Positions 38,223 to 46,130 of a stretch of 46,130 nucleotides of DNA are shown in pieces. The translations under genes were made by a program, and so were the position numbers. How positions within the stretch are numbered: position 1 is the stretch's first letter; each line of letters opens with the position of its first letter. Source of the DNA: Elusimicrobiota bacterium (GTDB taxonomy: Bacteria > Elusimicrobiota > Elusimicrobia > UBA1565 > UBA9628); contig JACRDS010000057.1 of NCBI GenBank assembly GCA_016212825.1, positions 1 through 46,130 on the forward strand. Direction: 5' to 3'. A model generated the notes under the pieces. It saw only the letters and a list, made by a program, of their open reading frames with translations, searched no databases and was not told where the DNA came from.

Positions 38223-38872
38223 GCCGGCCGCGCTCGCCGCGGGATCCGGGCCGGGACGCCGACGGCCGTCTTCCCAGCCGGGATGTCTCGGGTGACCACG
38301 GCGCCGGCCGCCACAAGGGCTCGGCGGCCGACATGCTTCCCCTGGAGGAGGACGGCGCCGATCCCGATGAAGGCGCCATCGTCCACGATCACCCCTCCGG
38401 AGAGCAGCGCCCCGGGGCCGATGAAGACGCCCTCGCCCAGGACGCAGTCGTGCTCGATCACCGCCGCAGTGTTGACGACGCAGTCCCGTCCGACGACGGC
38501 CCCCGGATTGACGATCGCGCCGGCCATGACCTGGGAGCCTTCCCCGAGCCGGGCCTGATCGGAGATGACGGCTCCGGGATGGACCAGCGCCGGGAGCTTG
38601 AAACCGAGCCGACGCAGTCTGGTCGCGAGGCTCAGCCGGGGCGCCGTGTCCTTTATGGAGCCGACTCCGACGGCGGCATGGCGTATCCCCCGGCGGAACA
38701 GGCGGGGCAGCAGCTCGTCGCCGCCCAGGACCCGGCAGCCGGGGATGGCGGTGCGGGGCGCCGCCGGATCCACGGCTCCCACCAGGTCGTAGCGTCCGTC
38801 CAGGCGGATGATGTCCGCCAGGACCTTTGCGTGTCCGCCGGCGCCGACCAGGACCAGGGCGGGCTTCTTCAC
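38219..38872 (-). CDS. neuD: NeuD-like sialic-acid O-/N-acyltransferase (hexapeptide, GTG start)
   Basis: 217-aa product VKKPALVLVGAGGHAKVLADIIRL...VVTRDIPAGKTAVGVPARI; 4-nt overlaps on both sides. Confidence 0.9.
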   Translation of the reverse strand: MKKPALVLVGAGGHAKVLADIIRLDGRYDLVGAVDPAAPRTAIPGCRVLGGDELLPRLFRRGIRHAAVGVGSIKDTAPRLSLATRLRRLGFKLPALVHPGAVISDQARLGEGSQVMAGAIVNPGAVVGRDCVVNTAAVIEHDCVLGEGVFIGPGALLSGGVIVDDGAFIGIGAVLLQGKHVGRRALVAAGAVVTRDIPAGKTAVGVPARIPRRARPA

Positions 38873-39537
38873 CAGCGCTCCTGGAGCAGGCAGAACGCCT
38901 CGGCGCAGCGGAAGCCGGCCGTCCCGCCGCGCCACAGGGCCAGGGCCCGGACGCGGTCGGCGCTGCGTGGGAACGGGTGGGCGCCTATCTCCCCGGCGTA
39001 GAGGCGGAAGGCCGAGACCTTGCGCTCCAGGAACGCCGTGATGTCGCAGAAGCTGTTCGGGCAGAAAGCGGACTCCTGAGAGGGCAGGGCGGCATCCGTC
39101 TCGGACAGGGTCTCGTAGCTCCACGCCCGGGCGAGGCTGGGGCACCGGAAGGCCTTGAGGCAACTGGCCGTCGCCTCGAACGCGACGCGATGGTCGGAGT
39201 GGACGTCGCCGCGGTGAGGGAGGAAGATGCCCTCCGGCGCGATATCCTTGAGGAGTCTCCCGATCGCGGCGACGAGGTCCTTGCGGGGAGAGTCCGAGAG
39301 GCTCTGCGCGGGGAACGGCAGCTGGTGGACGCCGGCGAACCGATAGAATCGGGAGACCCGCCGGATCTCCTCGCCGCGGGCCCGGATCTGCCGGGCGGAG
39401 TAGCCGCCGGAGCGCGTCATCCGAGTGAGGATGGCCCAATGCACCGAAGCGCCCTCGGCGATGAGGCGCAGGAGCGTGCCGCCGCAACCGAGGGTCTCGT
39501 CGTCCGGATGGGGCGCCAAGACCAGTATCGTCTTCAT
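38869..39537 (-). CDS. PIG-L/LmbE-family N-deacetylase
   Basis: MKTILVLAPHPDDETLGCGGTLLRL ... LPHRGDVHSDHRVAFEA. Confidence 0.93.
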   Translation of the reverse strand: MKTILVLAPHPDDETLGCGGTLLRLIAEGASVHWAILTRMTRSGGYSARQIRARGEEIRRVSRFYRFAGVHQLPFPAQSLSDSPRKDLVAAIGRLLKDIAPEGIFLPHRGDVHSDHRVAFEATASCLKAFRCPSLARAWSYETLSETDAALPSQESAFCPNSFCDITAFLERKVSAFRLYAGEIGAHPFPRSADRVRALALWRGGTAGFRCAEAFCLLQERW

Positions 39538-40424
39538 AGGATGTACTCTCCCTTGCTGGGGGTTTCGGGGAACTCGTGCTCCAGGATGTCCAGGGCGGCG
39601 TCTCCGGTCTTGACGCGGAAGAGTCCCGGCCGCGCCTCCAGCACCTGGCCCGGTTCGATGTTGTCTTGACGAGGGGCATCCTGCGCGATGCGGGTCTTCC
39701 AAATCCTGATGTCGGCCCCGCGGAATCTGCACAGCGCCCCCCCGTAGGGCCGCGCGAGAGCGCGGACCAGGTCATGGATGCGGCGGGAGGACATGCGCCA
39801 ATCGATGAGCCCGTCCGCGGCCGTGCGCTTGCGCCAGGAGTTGGCCCGAGAATGGTCTTGCGGGGTCCGGGTATAGATGCCGCGGGCCAGCTCCGGCACG
39901 CCTTCCTGGAGCATGGCGGCGCCGAGGTCGCAGACCCGCTCGTAGACGGAGCCGGCGTCATCCTCGGGAGATATCGTGAAAGGGCGCTGCTTCCAGATGT
40001 CCCCGCCGTCCACGCTCTCATCGAGCCAGAAGAAGGTGAGACCGCTCTCCGAGAGACCGTTGGCGATGGCCCAGATGATGGGGTGGCGGCCGCGGTTGGC
40101 GGGCAGCAGGGCCGGATGGCTGCCGATGGAGCCGACCTTGGGCAGCTTCAGGATGTCCCGAGGCACGATCTGGGAGAGGCCCAGGACGAAGAGGAGATCG
40201 CATCTCGCCGCGGCCAGGTAGTCGCGTTCGTCGGCGATGCGCTCGAAGTAGCGGACTTGCTTCCGATGGCGCGTCGCGACGTCCGCCAGGTCGCGGTAAT
40301 CGCTGTTATTCCCGGCGTTGCGAGGGCAGAGGATGCCTGCCACCTCCAGGGGCGAGTCCAGGAGCACGGCCAAGCAGCGGGCGCTGAATTCGACGGCTCC
40401 GACGAAGACGCAGCGCGGCTTCAT
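39534..40424 (-). CDS. Formyltransferase-family protein (sugar N-formyltransferase-like)
   Basis: MKPRCVFVGAVEFSARCL ... GSIGSHPALLPANRGRHPIIWAI ... DESVDGGDIWKQ. Confidence 0.88.
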   Translation of the reverse strand: MKPRCVFVGAVEFSARCLAVLLDSPLEVAGILCPRNAGNNSDYRDLADVATRHRKQVRYFERIADERDYLAAARCDLLFVLGLSQIVPRDILKLPKVGSIGSHPALLPANRGRHPIIWAIANGLSESGLTFFWLDESVDGGDIWKQRPFTISPEDDAGSVYERVCDLGAAMLQEGVPELARGIYTRTPQDHSRANSWRKRTAADGLIDWRMSSRRIHDLVRALARPYGGALCRFRGADIRIWKTRIAQDAPRQDNIEPGQVLEARPGLFRVKTGDAALDILEHEFPETPSKGEYIL

Positions 40425-41587
40425 CGCGGTGTGAAGAACGATTTCTTGACCAAGGCTTGGTCGAGAGGTATCCGCGCCAGGACGGCGGCGATCCGCAGCG
40501 AGGCATCCCGTCCCGCGTAGGGGTTGTGCAGGCCCTGGAGCCGCCTGCGCCAGCGCGGGTCCATCGCCTTGTCGATGGCTGCGGCGATGGCCCGCGCCGA
40601 GCCGCCCTTCACGTCGATGACGTTGGCGGCCCGCAGCCGGCCGCTCTGCCGGTTCCCGATATTGACCGCGGGCAGGCGGAAGGAGGGGGCCTCGATGAGG
40701 CCGCTCGAGGAATTGCCGACCATCAGGGCGGCGTGCTTGAGCAAGGAGAGGTAGCGCAGCCGCCCCAGGGAGGCATGCGCCACGGCCCGAGCCGGGTGGC
40801 GCCGGACGAAGTCCCCGATGCGACGGATGATGGGAGAGTTCTCCGTGTCCATGTTGGGGAAGGTGAACACCCAGAACAGGGCGGGGAAGTGCTCCAAGGC
40901 CTGGATCAGACGACGGCTCTCCTGGGCGGCGCAGCCGCGCTCCAAGGTGACCGGATGATAGGTCACGATTCCCCACGGCTCTTGCATCGGCAGGCGCAGC
41001 TCCTCGGCCAGAGCGGCCTTGCTGTGGAGGGGGAGCCTCTGGATTCCGTCGAGGCCGGGGGATCCGAACCGGAAGACCCTCCCGGGCGCCTCACCCATGC
41101 GCAGCAACCTCTCCCGGTACGTTTCCGTGGCGGGGAAGTGGATGTGGCTCAGCTTCGTGACGGCATGGCGGATCTGTTCATCGATGAGGCCTTCGGTCGC
41201 TTCTCCGCCGTGGATATGGGCCACCGGGAGGCGGAACGGCAGCGCCGCGCTGGCCGCGGAGAGTATCTCGTAGCGGTCGCCGAGCACCACCAGGAGGTCC
41301 GGCTTGAGGCGGCTGTAGGTCTGGGCGAATCCCAGGGTGCCCCGTCCCATGGCCTGGGCGATATCGCATCCCGAGTCCCCGCGCAGGCCGAGGTCGATGC
41401 GGGCCGCGATGGGAAGCCCGTCCCGCTCGATCTCCCGGACGGTGAGGCCGAATCGCCGCATCAGGTGCTGGCCGGTGACGATGAGCAGGAGCCGCAGGTC
41501 CGGGCGCCTGCGGATGGCGTCCAGGAGCCCCTTGAGCAGGCCGTAGTCGGAACGGGCGCCCGTCACCACGGCGATGCGTCTTCTCAT
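40421..41587 (-). CDS. neuC: NeuC/LegG-like hydrolysing UDP/GDP-HexNAc 2-epimerase
   Basis: MRRRIAVVTGARSDYGLLKGLLDAI ... LLVVLGDRYEILSAASAA ... VAHIHGGEATEG. Confidence 0.93.
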   Translation of the reverse strand: MRRRIAVVTGARSDYGLLKGLLDAIRRRPDLRLLLIVTGQHLMRRFGLTVREIERDGLPIAARIDLGLRGDSGCDIAQAMGRGTLGFAQTYSRLKPDLLVVLGDRYEILSAASAALPFRLPVAHIHGGEATEGLIDEQIRHAVTKLSHIHFPATETYRERLLRMGEAPGRVFRFGSPGLDGIQRLPLHSKAALAEELRLPMQEPWGIVTYHPVTLERGCAAQESRRLIQALEHFPALFWVFTFPNMDTENSPIIRRIGDFVRRHPARAVAHASLGRLRYLSLLKHAALMVGNSSSGLIEAPSFRLPAVNIGNRQSGRLRAANVIDVKGGSARAIAAAIDKAMDPRWRRRLQGLHNPYAGRDASLRIAAVLARIPLDQALVKKSFFTPR

Positions 41588-42609
41588 CGGAGCATGTCCC
41601 AACGGAGCAGGGTGTCCGCCTCCGCGGGGCGGCGCAAGGTCCGACCGACGACCTTTCTGGCCAGGGTCGGGGGGATGCCGGTGCCCGGCCGTTTGAACGC
41701 CAGGGAGTCGAGCCGGAGCGGGACGCCCGCCTCCATTCGTCTGGCCAAGACCACGCTGCGCCTGGAGACCCGGCGGATCTCTGCCTCCGAGGGGCGGGGC
41801 GTCTTGACCCCGTCCCCGAGGGCCTCCACGGCCTGCCGCAGGCTCACGACCAGATCCCGCAACTCCCGGGCATCGAGGGAGACCGCATGGTCCGGCCCGG
41901 GCAGGCCCTTGTCGAGGGTGAAATGCTTCTCGATGATCCGCGCCCCTAGAGCGGCGGCCGCCACTGCCACGGCGATGCCGGGCGTATGGTCGGAGTAGCC
42001 GACCGGGACCTTGAAGGCCTCGGCCAGCGTGGACATGGCGCGCAGGTTGGAGTCCTCCGGCTTGGCGGGATAGTTGGAGACGCAGTGGAGCAGGGCGAGG
42101 TCGCGGTTGCCGGCGCGGCGCAAGACTTGGACCGCGGACCGGACTTCTGCGAACGTGCTCATCCCTGTGGATAGGATCACCGGCCTTCCCTTGCGGGCCA
42201 CATGCGCGAGCAGGAACGGGTTGGTGACCTCCCCGGAGGGGAGCTTGAAGGCCTTCATGCCCAGGCGCTCGAGGAAGTCGGCGCTCTCCTCGTCGAACGG
42301 CGTGGACAGGAACAGTATCCTCCGTCTGCGGCAGCGCGCCAGGACGGCCTCATGCGCGGCCGGGTTCAGTTCGAGCGCCTTGAGCATGTCGCGCTGCGAG
42401 GCGCTGCCGCGGGAGCCCCGTCTTTGGTAGCGTGCCTTGGGGGCATCGGCGCAGGCCAGGGCTTCGGCCCGGAAGGTCTGGAATTTGACGGCGTCCGCGC
42501 CGGCCGCGGCCGCGGCGTCCACCAGGCGCAGGGCCAAGTCCTGGCGGCCATTGTGGTTGACCCCGGCTTCAGCGATTACGAAAGGCCTGCCCGATGGGAG
42601 AAAATCCAT
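41584..42609 (-). CDS. neuB: NeuB-family nonulosonate synthase, copy B
   Basis: 341-aa ORF; VIAEAGVNHNGRQDLALRLVDAAAAAGADAVKFQTF, FLSTPFDEESADFLERLGMKAFKLPSGEVTN, GYSDHTPG, IEKHFTLDKGLPGPDH. Confidence 0.95.
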   Translation of the reverse strand: MDFLPSGRPFVIAEAGVNHNGRQDLALRLVDAAAAAGADAVKFQTFRAEALACADAPKARYQRRGSRGSASQRDMLKALELNPAAHEAVLARCRRRRILFLSTPFDEESADFLERLGMKAFKLPSGEVTNPFLLAHVARKGRPVILSTGMSTFAEVRSAVQVLRRAGNRDLALLHCVSNYPAKPEDSNLRAMSTLAEAFKVPVGYSDHTPGIAVAVAAAALGARIIEKHFTLDKGLPGPDHAVSLDARELRDLVVSLRQAVEALGDGVKTPRPSEAEIRRVSRRSVVLARRMEAGVPLRLDSLAFKRPGTGIPPTLARKVVGRTLRRPAEADTLLRWDMLR

Positions 42610-42620
42610 GCAATGAAAGG

Positions 42621-42629
42621 ATTATAGCA
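42621..42629 (-). promoter_or_regulatory. Extended -10 TGCTATAAT for neuB copy B
   Basis: TGC-TATAAT, 11 nt upstream of ATG at 42609. Confidence 0.65.
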
Positions 42630-42633
42630 TGTT

Positions 42634-42648
42634 GTTCAGTAATTGAAC
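42634..42648. promoter_or_regulatory. 15-bp palindrome O4, putative operator upstream of neuB copy B
   Basis: GTTCAGTAATTGAAC, 7 bp from minus-strand TGCTATAAT extended -10. Confidence 0.8.
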
Positions 42649-42671
42649 GACATCTCGCCAGAGGGCCGGAA

Positions 42672-44060
42672 CTAACTCTGGCGGAAACCTCGGAAGGAGG
42701 CATCCCGTCCGATATATAGGGAACGCGCCGCGGATACGGTGCGACGGGCTTGGTGCTGATGGTAGTTCTCGATCAGCCTGCGATTGGCGTCGAAAAGCGC
42801 CTGGTGGAACTCCTCGTCGCTGAGCTCCGTGAAGTTGACGGAAAGCAGGTCCGAGTTGAGGTGCTTGTTCTCGTAGAAGTCGGCGCAATCCTTGAGCAGG
42901 CCCTTTTCCACGGCATGGTCGAACAGGGGCGATCCGGGATAGGGCGTCACGGGCCGGATGGTGCGCATCTGGGCGCCGTCGTCATAGCGCAGCAGGAAGT
43001 CCACGCCCTTGCGCAGGGTCTCCCGGGAGTCGCCGATATTGCCGAAGATGATGTTGAAGCCCGGGCTGATGCCGCTGGCCAAGGTCGCCTCGATCCCAGC
43101 GACGATTTGCTTGGTGGTCAGGGCCTTCTTCATGTTGCGCAGGACCTGGTCGTCGAAGGCTTCGATGCCGTAGTTGATGAAGACGCAGCCGGCTTCCTTC
43201 ATGAGGCGCAAGAGCGCCGGTTCGGCGAAATTGAGGCGGCCGTTGCAGCACCAGCGCACGCCCAGGCGCTTGCCGATGAAGGACCGGCAGAGCTCCTCGG
43301 TCCGGGCCTGGGAGGACATGAGGAGCTCGTCCGAGAAGGCGATGTAGGTGATGCCATGCTCGCGCTTGAGGAAGGCGATCTCCTCGGAGATGGCCTCGGC
43401 CGACCGGGGCCGGAAGCCTTTGTCCATCCTGTAGCAGAAATTGCACGTGAAGAGACAGCCCCGGCCGGAGAGCAGGGGCGCCACGAAATCCGTGGGCTCC
43501 GCGCGCGGCATGCGCAGGAGCCGATAGTAGGTCATGGGGAACAGGTGGTAGGCGGGGCGAGGGATGCGGTCGATGTCGGGGATGAGGGGTCGCGGCGCGT
43601 TGATGACGACCTTGCCTTCTTTTGGGAAGGCGATGCCCGCCACGCCGGAGAGGTCCTTCTTGGCGCTCAGGGCGCGCAGCAGTTCGACGATGGTGTTCTC
43701 GCCTTCCCCCATGACCAAGGCGTCGTAGCGGGTCTTCTCGAAGAAATAGCGCGGGTCCGGCACCGGCCCATGGCCGCCCAGGATGTAGAAGGGACGCTGG
43801 CGGGAACGGTTGATGGCTTGCGAAAGCCCCAGGAGCCTGCGGTATTGGTAGTAGCCGCCGATGACGCTGACCCCGACGATGTCGACGCGGTTCTGGTCCA
43901 GGTATTCCGTCAGCTGAGCGTCGGGATAGTGGTGCTGGTCCTGGTTGTAGACCTCCACGGAGCAGCCTTCCTGCTCCAGGACCGCCGCGATATGGCCGAG
44001 ACCCTGCGGGAACCAGCTGATGAAGGACTGATTATCGTAGACGACGAGCAGGACTCTCAC
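42672..44060 (-). CDS. Radical SAM protein with B12-binding-like N-terminal domain
   Basis: GTG start VRVLLVVYDNQSFISWFPQGLGHIAAVLEQEG; GRGCLFTCNFCYRM (CxxxCxxC). Confidence 0.9.
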   Translation of the reverse strand: MRVLLVVYDNQSFISWFPQGLGHIAAVLEQEGCSVEVYNQDQHHYPDAQLTEYLDQNRVDIVGVSVIGGYYQYRRLLGLSQAINRSRQRPFYILGGHGPVPDPRYFFEKTRYDALVMGEGENTIVELLRALSAKKDLSGVAGIAFPKEGKVVINAPRPLIPDIDRIPRPAYHLFPMTYYRLLRMPRAEPTDFVAPLLSGRGCLFTCNFCYRMDKGFRPRSAEAISEEIAFLKREHGITYIAFSDELLMSSQARTEELCRSFIGKRLGVRWCCNGRLNFAEPALLRLMKEAGCVFINYGIEAFDDQVLRNMKKALTTKQIVAGIEATLASGISPGFNIIFGNIGDSRETLRKGVDFLLRYDDGAQMRTIRPVTPYPGSPLFDHAVEKGLLKDCADFYENKHLNSDLLSVNFTELSDEEFHQALFDANRRLIENYHQHQARRTVSAARSLYIGRDASFRGFRQS

Positions 44061-44065
44061 GGGGC

Positions 44066-45397
44066 TCAGGTGCGGGAGAGGCTTCCGTCGAAGACCGTGC
44101 GGCGCAGGCGCCAGGCGCCCCGCTCGTTCTTCCAGAGATGGGGCGACCGGAACCGGTCGGCCAGCGCCAGGAAATAGGCCTTGTCGACCTCCGGCTGCTC
44201 GAACATGCGCGAGGCCGCCGGGTATTCCTTCCCGGGAAGGCTCAGGTAGCGGAAGAGCTCCGGGGCCCACCGGTCAGGGAACTCGCCGTCGAATTTGCGC
44301 ACCAGGGCGGCGCCTTCTTCGCGGGTGATCTCGCCGTTGCGGATCTCCTGCGCGGCGTCGGCGGTGGCGCGGCCGATGCCGAACTTGACGAAAGTGGTGT
44401 AATAATGGAGGTCGTCCATCTTGTCGTCGATGCTGTTGTATTTGCTGTAGGTGCCCGCGTTGCGTTCAGAGGAGGCCTGGAAGCCGCCGTTCTCCACCGC
44501 GTAATAGTAGGCGCCCTGCGGATGCCAGCGGAGATAATAGCCGAGGTAATGGACCTCCATCTTGAGTTTGCGCAGCTGGTCCGGATCGGGGGGCAGGTAG
44601 GGGATGAGGTCGTTGGGCTCCACTCCGAAATGGGCGACGAGGTCGGCCACCGAGGTCCCGCCCAGGAACACCTGGGATTTGTCCTGGGTGGTGAAGTACT
44701 TCCAGTCCTGGACGGTGTGGGCGGTGCCTTCTACGGGATTGCCGTATTCGGCCTCGGACTCTCCATAGAAGACGAGGGGGACTTTGTGCAGGACCGCCAG
44801 TTTGGGGGAGATGGCTTTCTGGCCGATGATGAAGGGTTGGAAGGGATGGAACAGGTTCTCCAGGGCGAGCCTGGTCAACAGCCGATGGACCCGGCCGTTG
44901 GGCGTGGACAGGATATTGTCGAACCCGGCATGGATCCAGGACAGGAAGTTCCTCCAGCCCCAATCCGTATACAGATGCGGGGCCCAGGTGGCCGTCAGGG
45001 GATGCATGCCATAGACGTACTTGAGCTTGTGGGCCGCGTAGAAGCTGTCCTTCCCGCCGGAGCCCGGCACGATGCAGTCGTAGGAGCCGTCCTTGCTGCG
45101 GTGGCGGGCGCAGAGGTCCTTGAGCTCCTTCTCGCGCAAGGCCCAGTCGATGTCCCGGCTCTTCTTCCCGGTCATGCGGCAGGCGTCGCAGACGCCGTCG
45201 GAGTCGAAAGAGATCGTCTCCTTCTTGCTCGCCTCGGTGTGGCTGTACTCGGCGGTCGAGTTCGGGCGTTGGTTGGAGATGACGCAGCGCTTGCAGAATC
45301 GGACGGCGCGGGGCAGGCCGAACTTGGTCTCGAGCTTGGACTCCGGCTTCTCATAGACCGCGAGGTCCACCGGGCCGGGCGCTCTATAGCGGTGCAT
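44066..45397 (-). CDS. N-acetyl sugar amidotransferase (WbpG/WbuX-like), copy B
   Basis: 443-aa ORF; RFCKRCVISNQRPNST, VCDACRMTGKKSRDIDW, IVPGSGGKDSFYAAHKLK (PP-loop). Confidence 0.92.
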   Translation of the reverse strand: MHRYRAPGPVDLAVYEKPESKLETKFGLPRAVRFCKRCVISNQRPNSTAEYSHTEASKKETISFDSDGVCDACRMTGKKSRDIDWALREKELKDLCARHRSKDGSYDCIVPGSGGKDSFYAAHKLKYVYGMHPLTATWAPHLYTDWGWRNFLSWIHAGFDNILSTPNGRVHRLLTRLALENLFHPFQPFIIGQKAISPKLAVLHKVPLVFYGESEAEYGNPVEGTAHTVQDWKYFTTQDKSQVFLGGTSVADLVAHFGVEPNDLIPYLPPDPDQLRKLKMEVHYLGYYLRWHPQGAYYYAVENGGFQASSERNAGTYSKYNSIDDKMDDLHYYTTFVKFGIGRATADAAQEIRNGEITREEGAALVRKFDGEFPDRWAPELFRYLSLPGKEYPAASRMFEQPEVDKAYFLALADRFRSPHLWKNERGAWRLRRTVFDGSLSRT

Positions 45398-46085
45398 GGT
45401 TCTTCTCCATTAGCGCGGCGATCAGGATAGCGTCCAAAGGGGTGTCGAGCTCCAGAGACCTCTCACGCGGCATCGTGTGCGCGATGGTCCGGGGCGTGAT
45501 GAGGGCGCGGTCCTGGAGCAGCGCCTCCCGCCGCGAGACGTAGACGGCGCCGTTGAGTCGGTAGGTCTTGGGAAGCTCCTGCCGCCTTGGGATGAGCTTG
45601 GAGGCGGGCATGACGGGGACCATCCGGTTGCCGGCTTCAAGAAAATAGGACCAGTAGGGGTTCTCGCCGGACTCGGCCACCGTGACGCAGGAGGGCGCGC
45701 CGGAGGAGTCGCAGAGCGTCAGGCAGGCGTCGATGTCCTGAGCCGTCCTCAGCGGAGAGGTCGCCTGCAGCACGGCGATATAATCATATGGCCTGCCGAT
45801 CGCTTCGACGGCATGCAGGACCGGGGCCACGCCCGGGGTGTCGTCGAGCGCCAGCTCCCGGGGCCTGACGAAAGGGACCTCGCAGCCGTGCTCCTTCGCC
45901 GTCGCGATGATCTCCGCGTCGTCCGAAGACAGGATGAGGCGGTCGATGAACGCCGAGCCCTGGGCGGCCTTGATGGTCCAGACGATGAGGGGCTGGCCCG
46001 CGAAGACCGCCAGATTCTTGCGGGGGACGCCTTTGGATCCGCCTCGCGCGGGGATAATGGCCAGGACGGACTTCCCGCCTATCAT
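45384..46085 (-). CDS. neuA: NeuA-like CMP-nonulosonate cytidylyltransferase
   Basis: 233-aa ORF; VLAIIPARGGSKGVPRKNLAVFAGQPLI ... VLQATSPLRTAQDIDACL. Confidence 0.94.
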   Translation of the reverse strand: MIGGKSVLAIIPARGGSKGVPRKNLAVFAGQPLIVWTIKAAQGSAFIDRLILSSDDAEIIATAKEHGCEVPFVRPRELALDDTPGVAPVLHAVEAIGRPYDYIAVLQATSPLRTAQDIDACLTLCDSSGAPSCVTVAESGENPYWSYFLEAGNRMVPVMPASKLIPRRQELPKTYRLNGAVYVSRREALLQDRALITPRTIAHTMPRERSLELDTPLDAILIAALMEKNHAPL

Positions 46086-46095
46086 GTGCCGAAAA

Positions 46096-46104
46096 AGTAT
46101 ATCA
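46096..46104 (-). promoter_or_regulatory. Extended -10 TGATATACT for neuA
   Basis: TGA-TATACT, 10 nt upstream of ATG at 46085. Confidence 0.5.
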
Positions 46105-46124
46105 TGTTTGACTCTGGAGGTCCT

Positions 46125-46130
46125 ATGGCG
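46125..46130 (+). other. Probable start of a truncated plus-strand CDS running off the window
   Basis: GGAGG at 46116-46120 followed by ATGGCG at the window edge. Confidence 0.35.

Overview
This window looks like one large surface-glycan / nonulosonic-acid (legionaminic- or pseudaminic-type) biosynthesis locus from a high-GC bacterium. I cannot name the host. I call about 41 protein-coding genes, mostly on the minus strand. They include two initiating phosphoglycosyltransferases, a CapD/PglF-like dehydratase, three DegT-family aminotransferases, a MurJ/Wzx-like flippase, an MsbA/PglK-like ABC exporter, an O-antigen-ligase-like protein, several glycosyltransferases, KpsF/GutQ and RmlA. Two NeuB-type modules are present. 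Each contains a NeuB, a WbpG/WbuX-like N-acetyl sugar amidotransferase, a radical SAM protein with possible B12-binding N-terminus, and a cytidylyltransferase-like domain. Further genes encode HisH/HisF-like proteins, a NodU/TobZ-type carbamoyltransferase, a PIG-L deacetylase, a formyltransferase, NeuC, NeuD and NeuA. I saw no rRNA, tRNA, CRISPR array or transposase. The most interesting signal is a 15-bp AT-rich palindrome (minus-strand consensus GTTCAAWWWHYGAAC). I found it four times: directly upstream of a MarR-like winged-helix regulator encoded in the locus, and at the three promoter regions driving the nonulosonate, radical SAM and carbamoyltransferase blocks. Two copies sit exactly 7 bp from an extended -10 box. 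This suggests a dedicated, previously undescribed glycan regulon. Further points: extended -10 boxes placed so that several mRNAs would be leaderless, a cytidylyltransferase-like/radical SAM fusion with an eroded nucleotide-binding motif, and a HisF-like protein whose residue 130 (catalytic Asp in HisF) is Gln.
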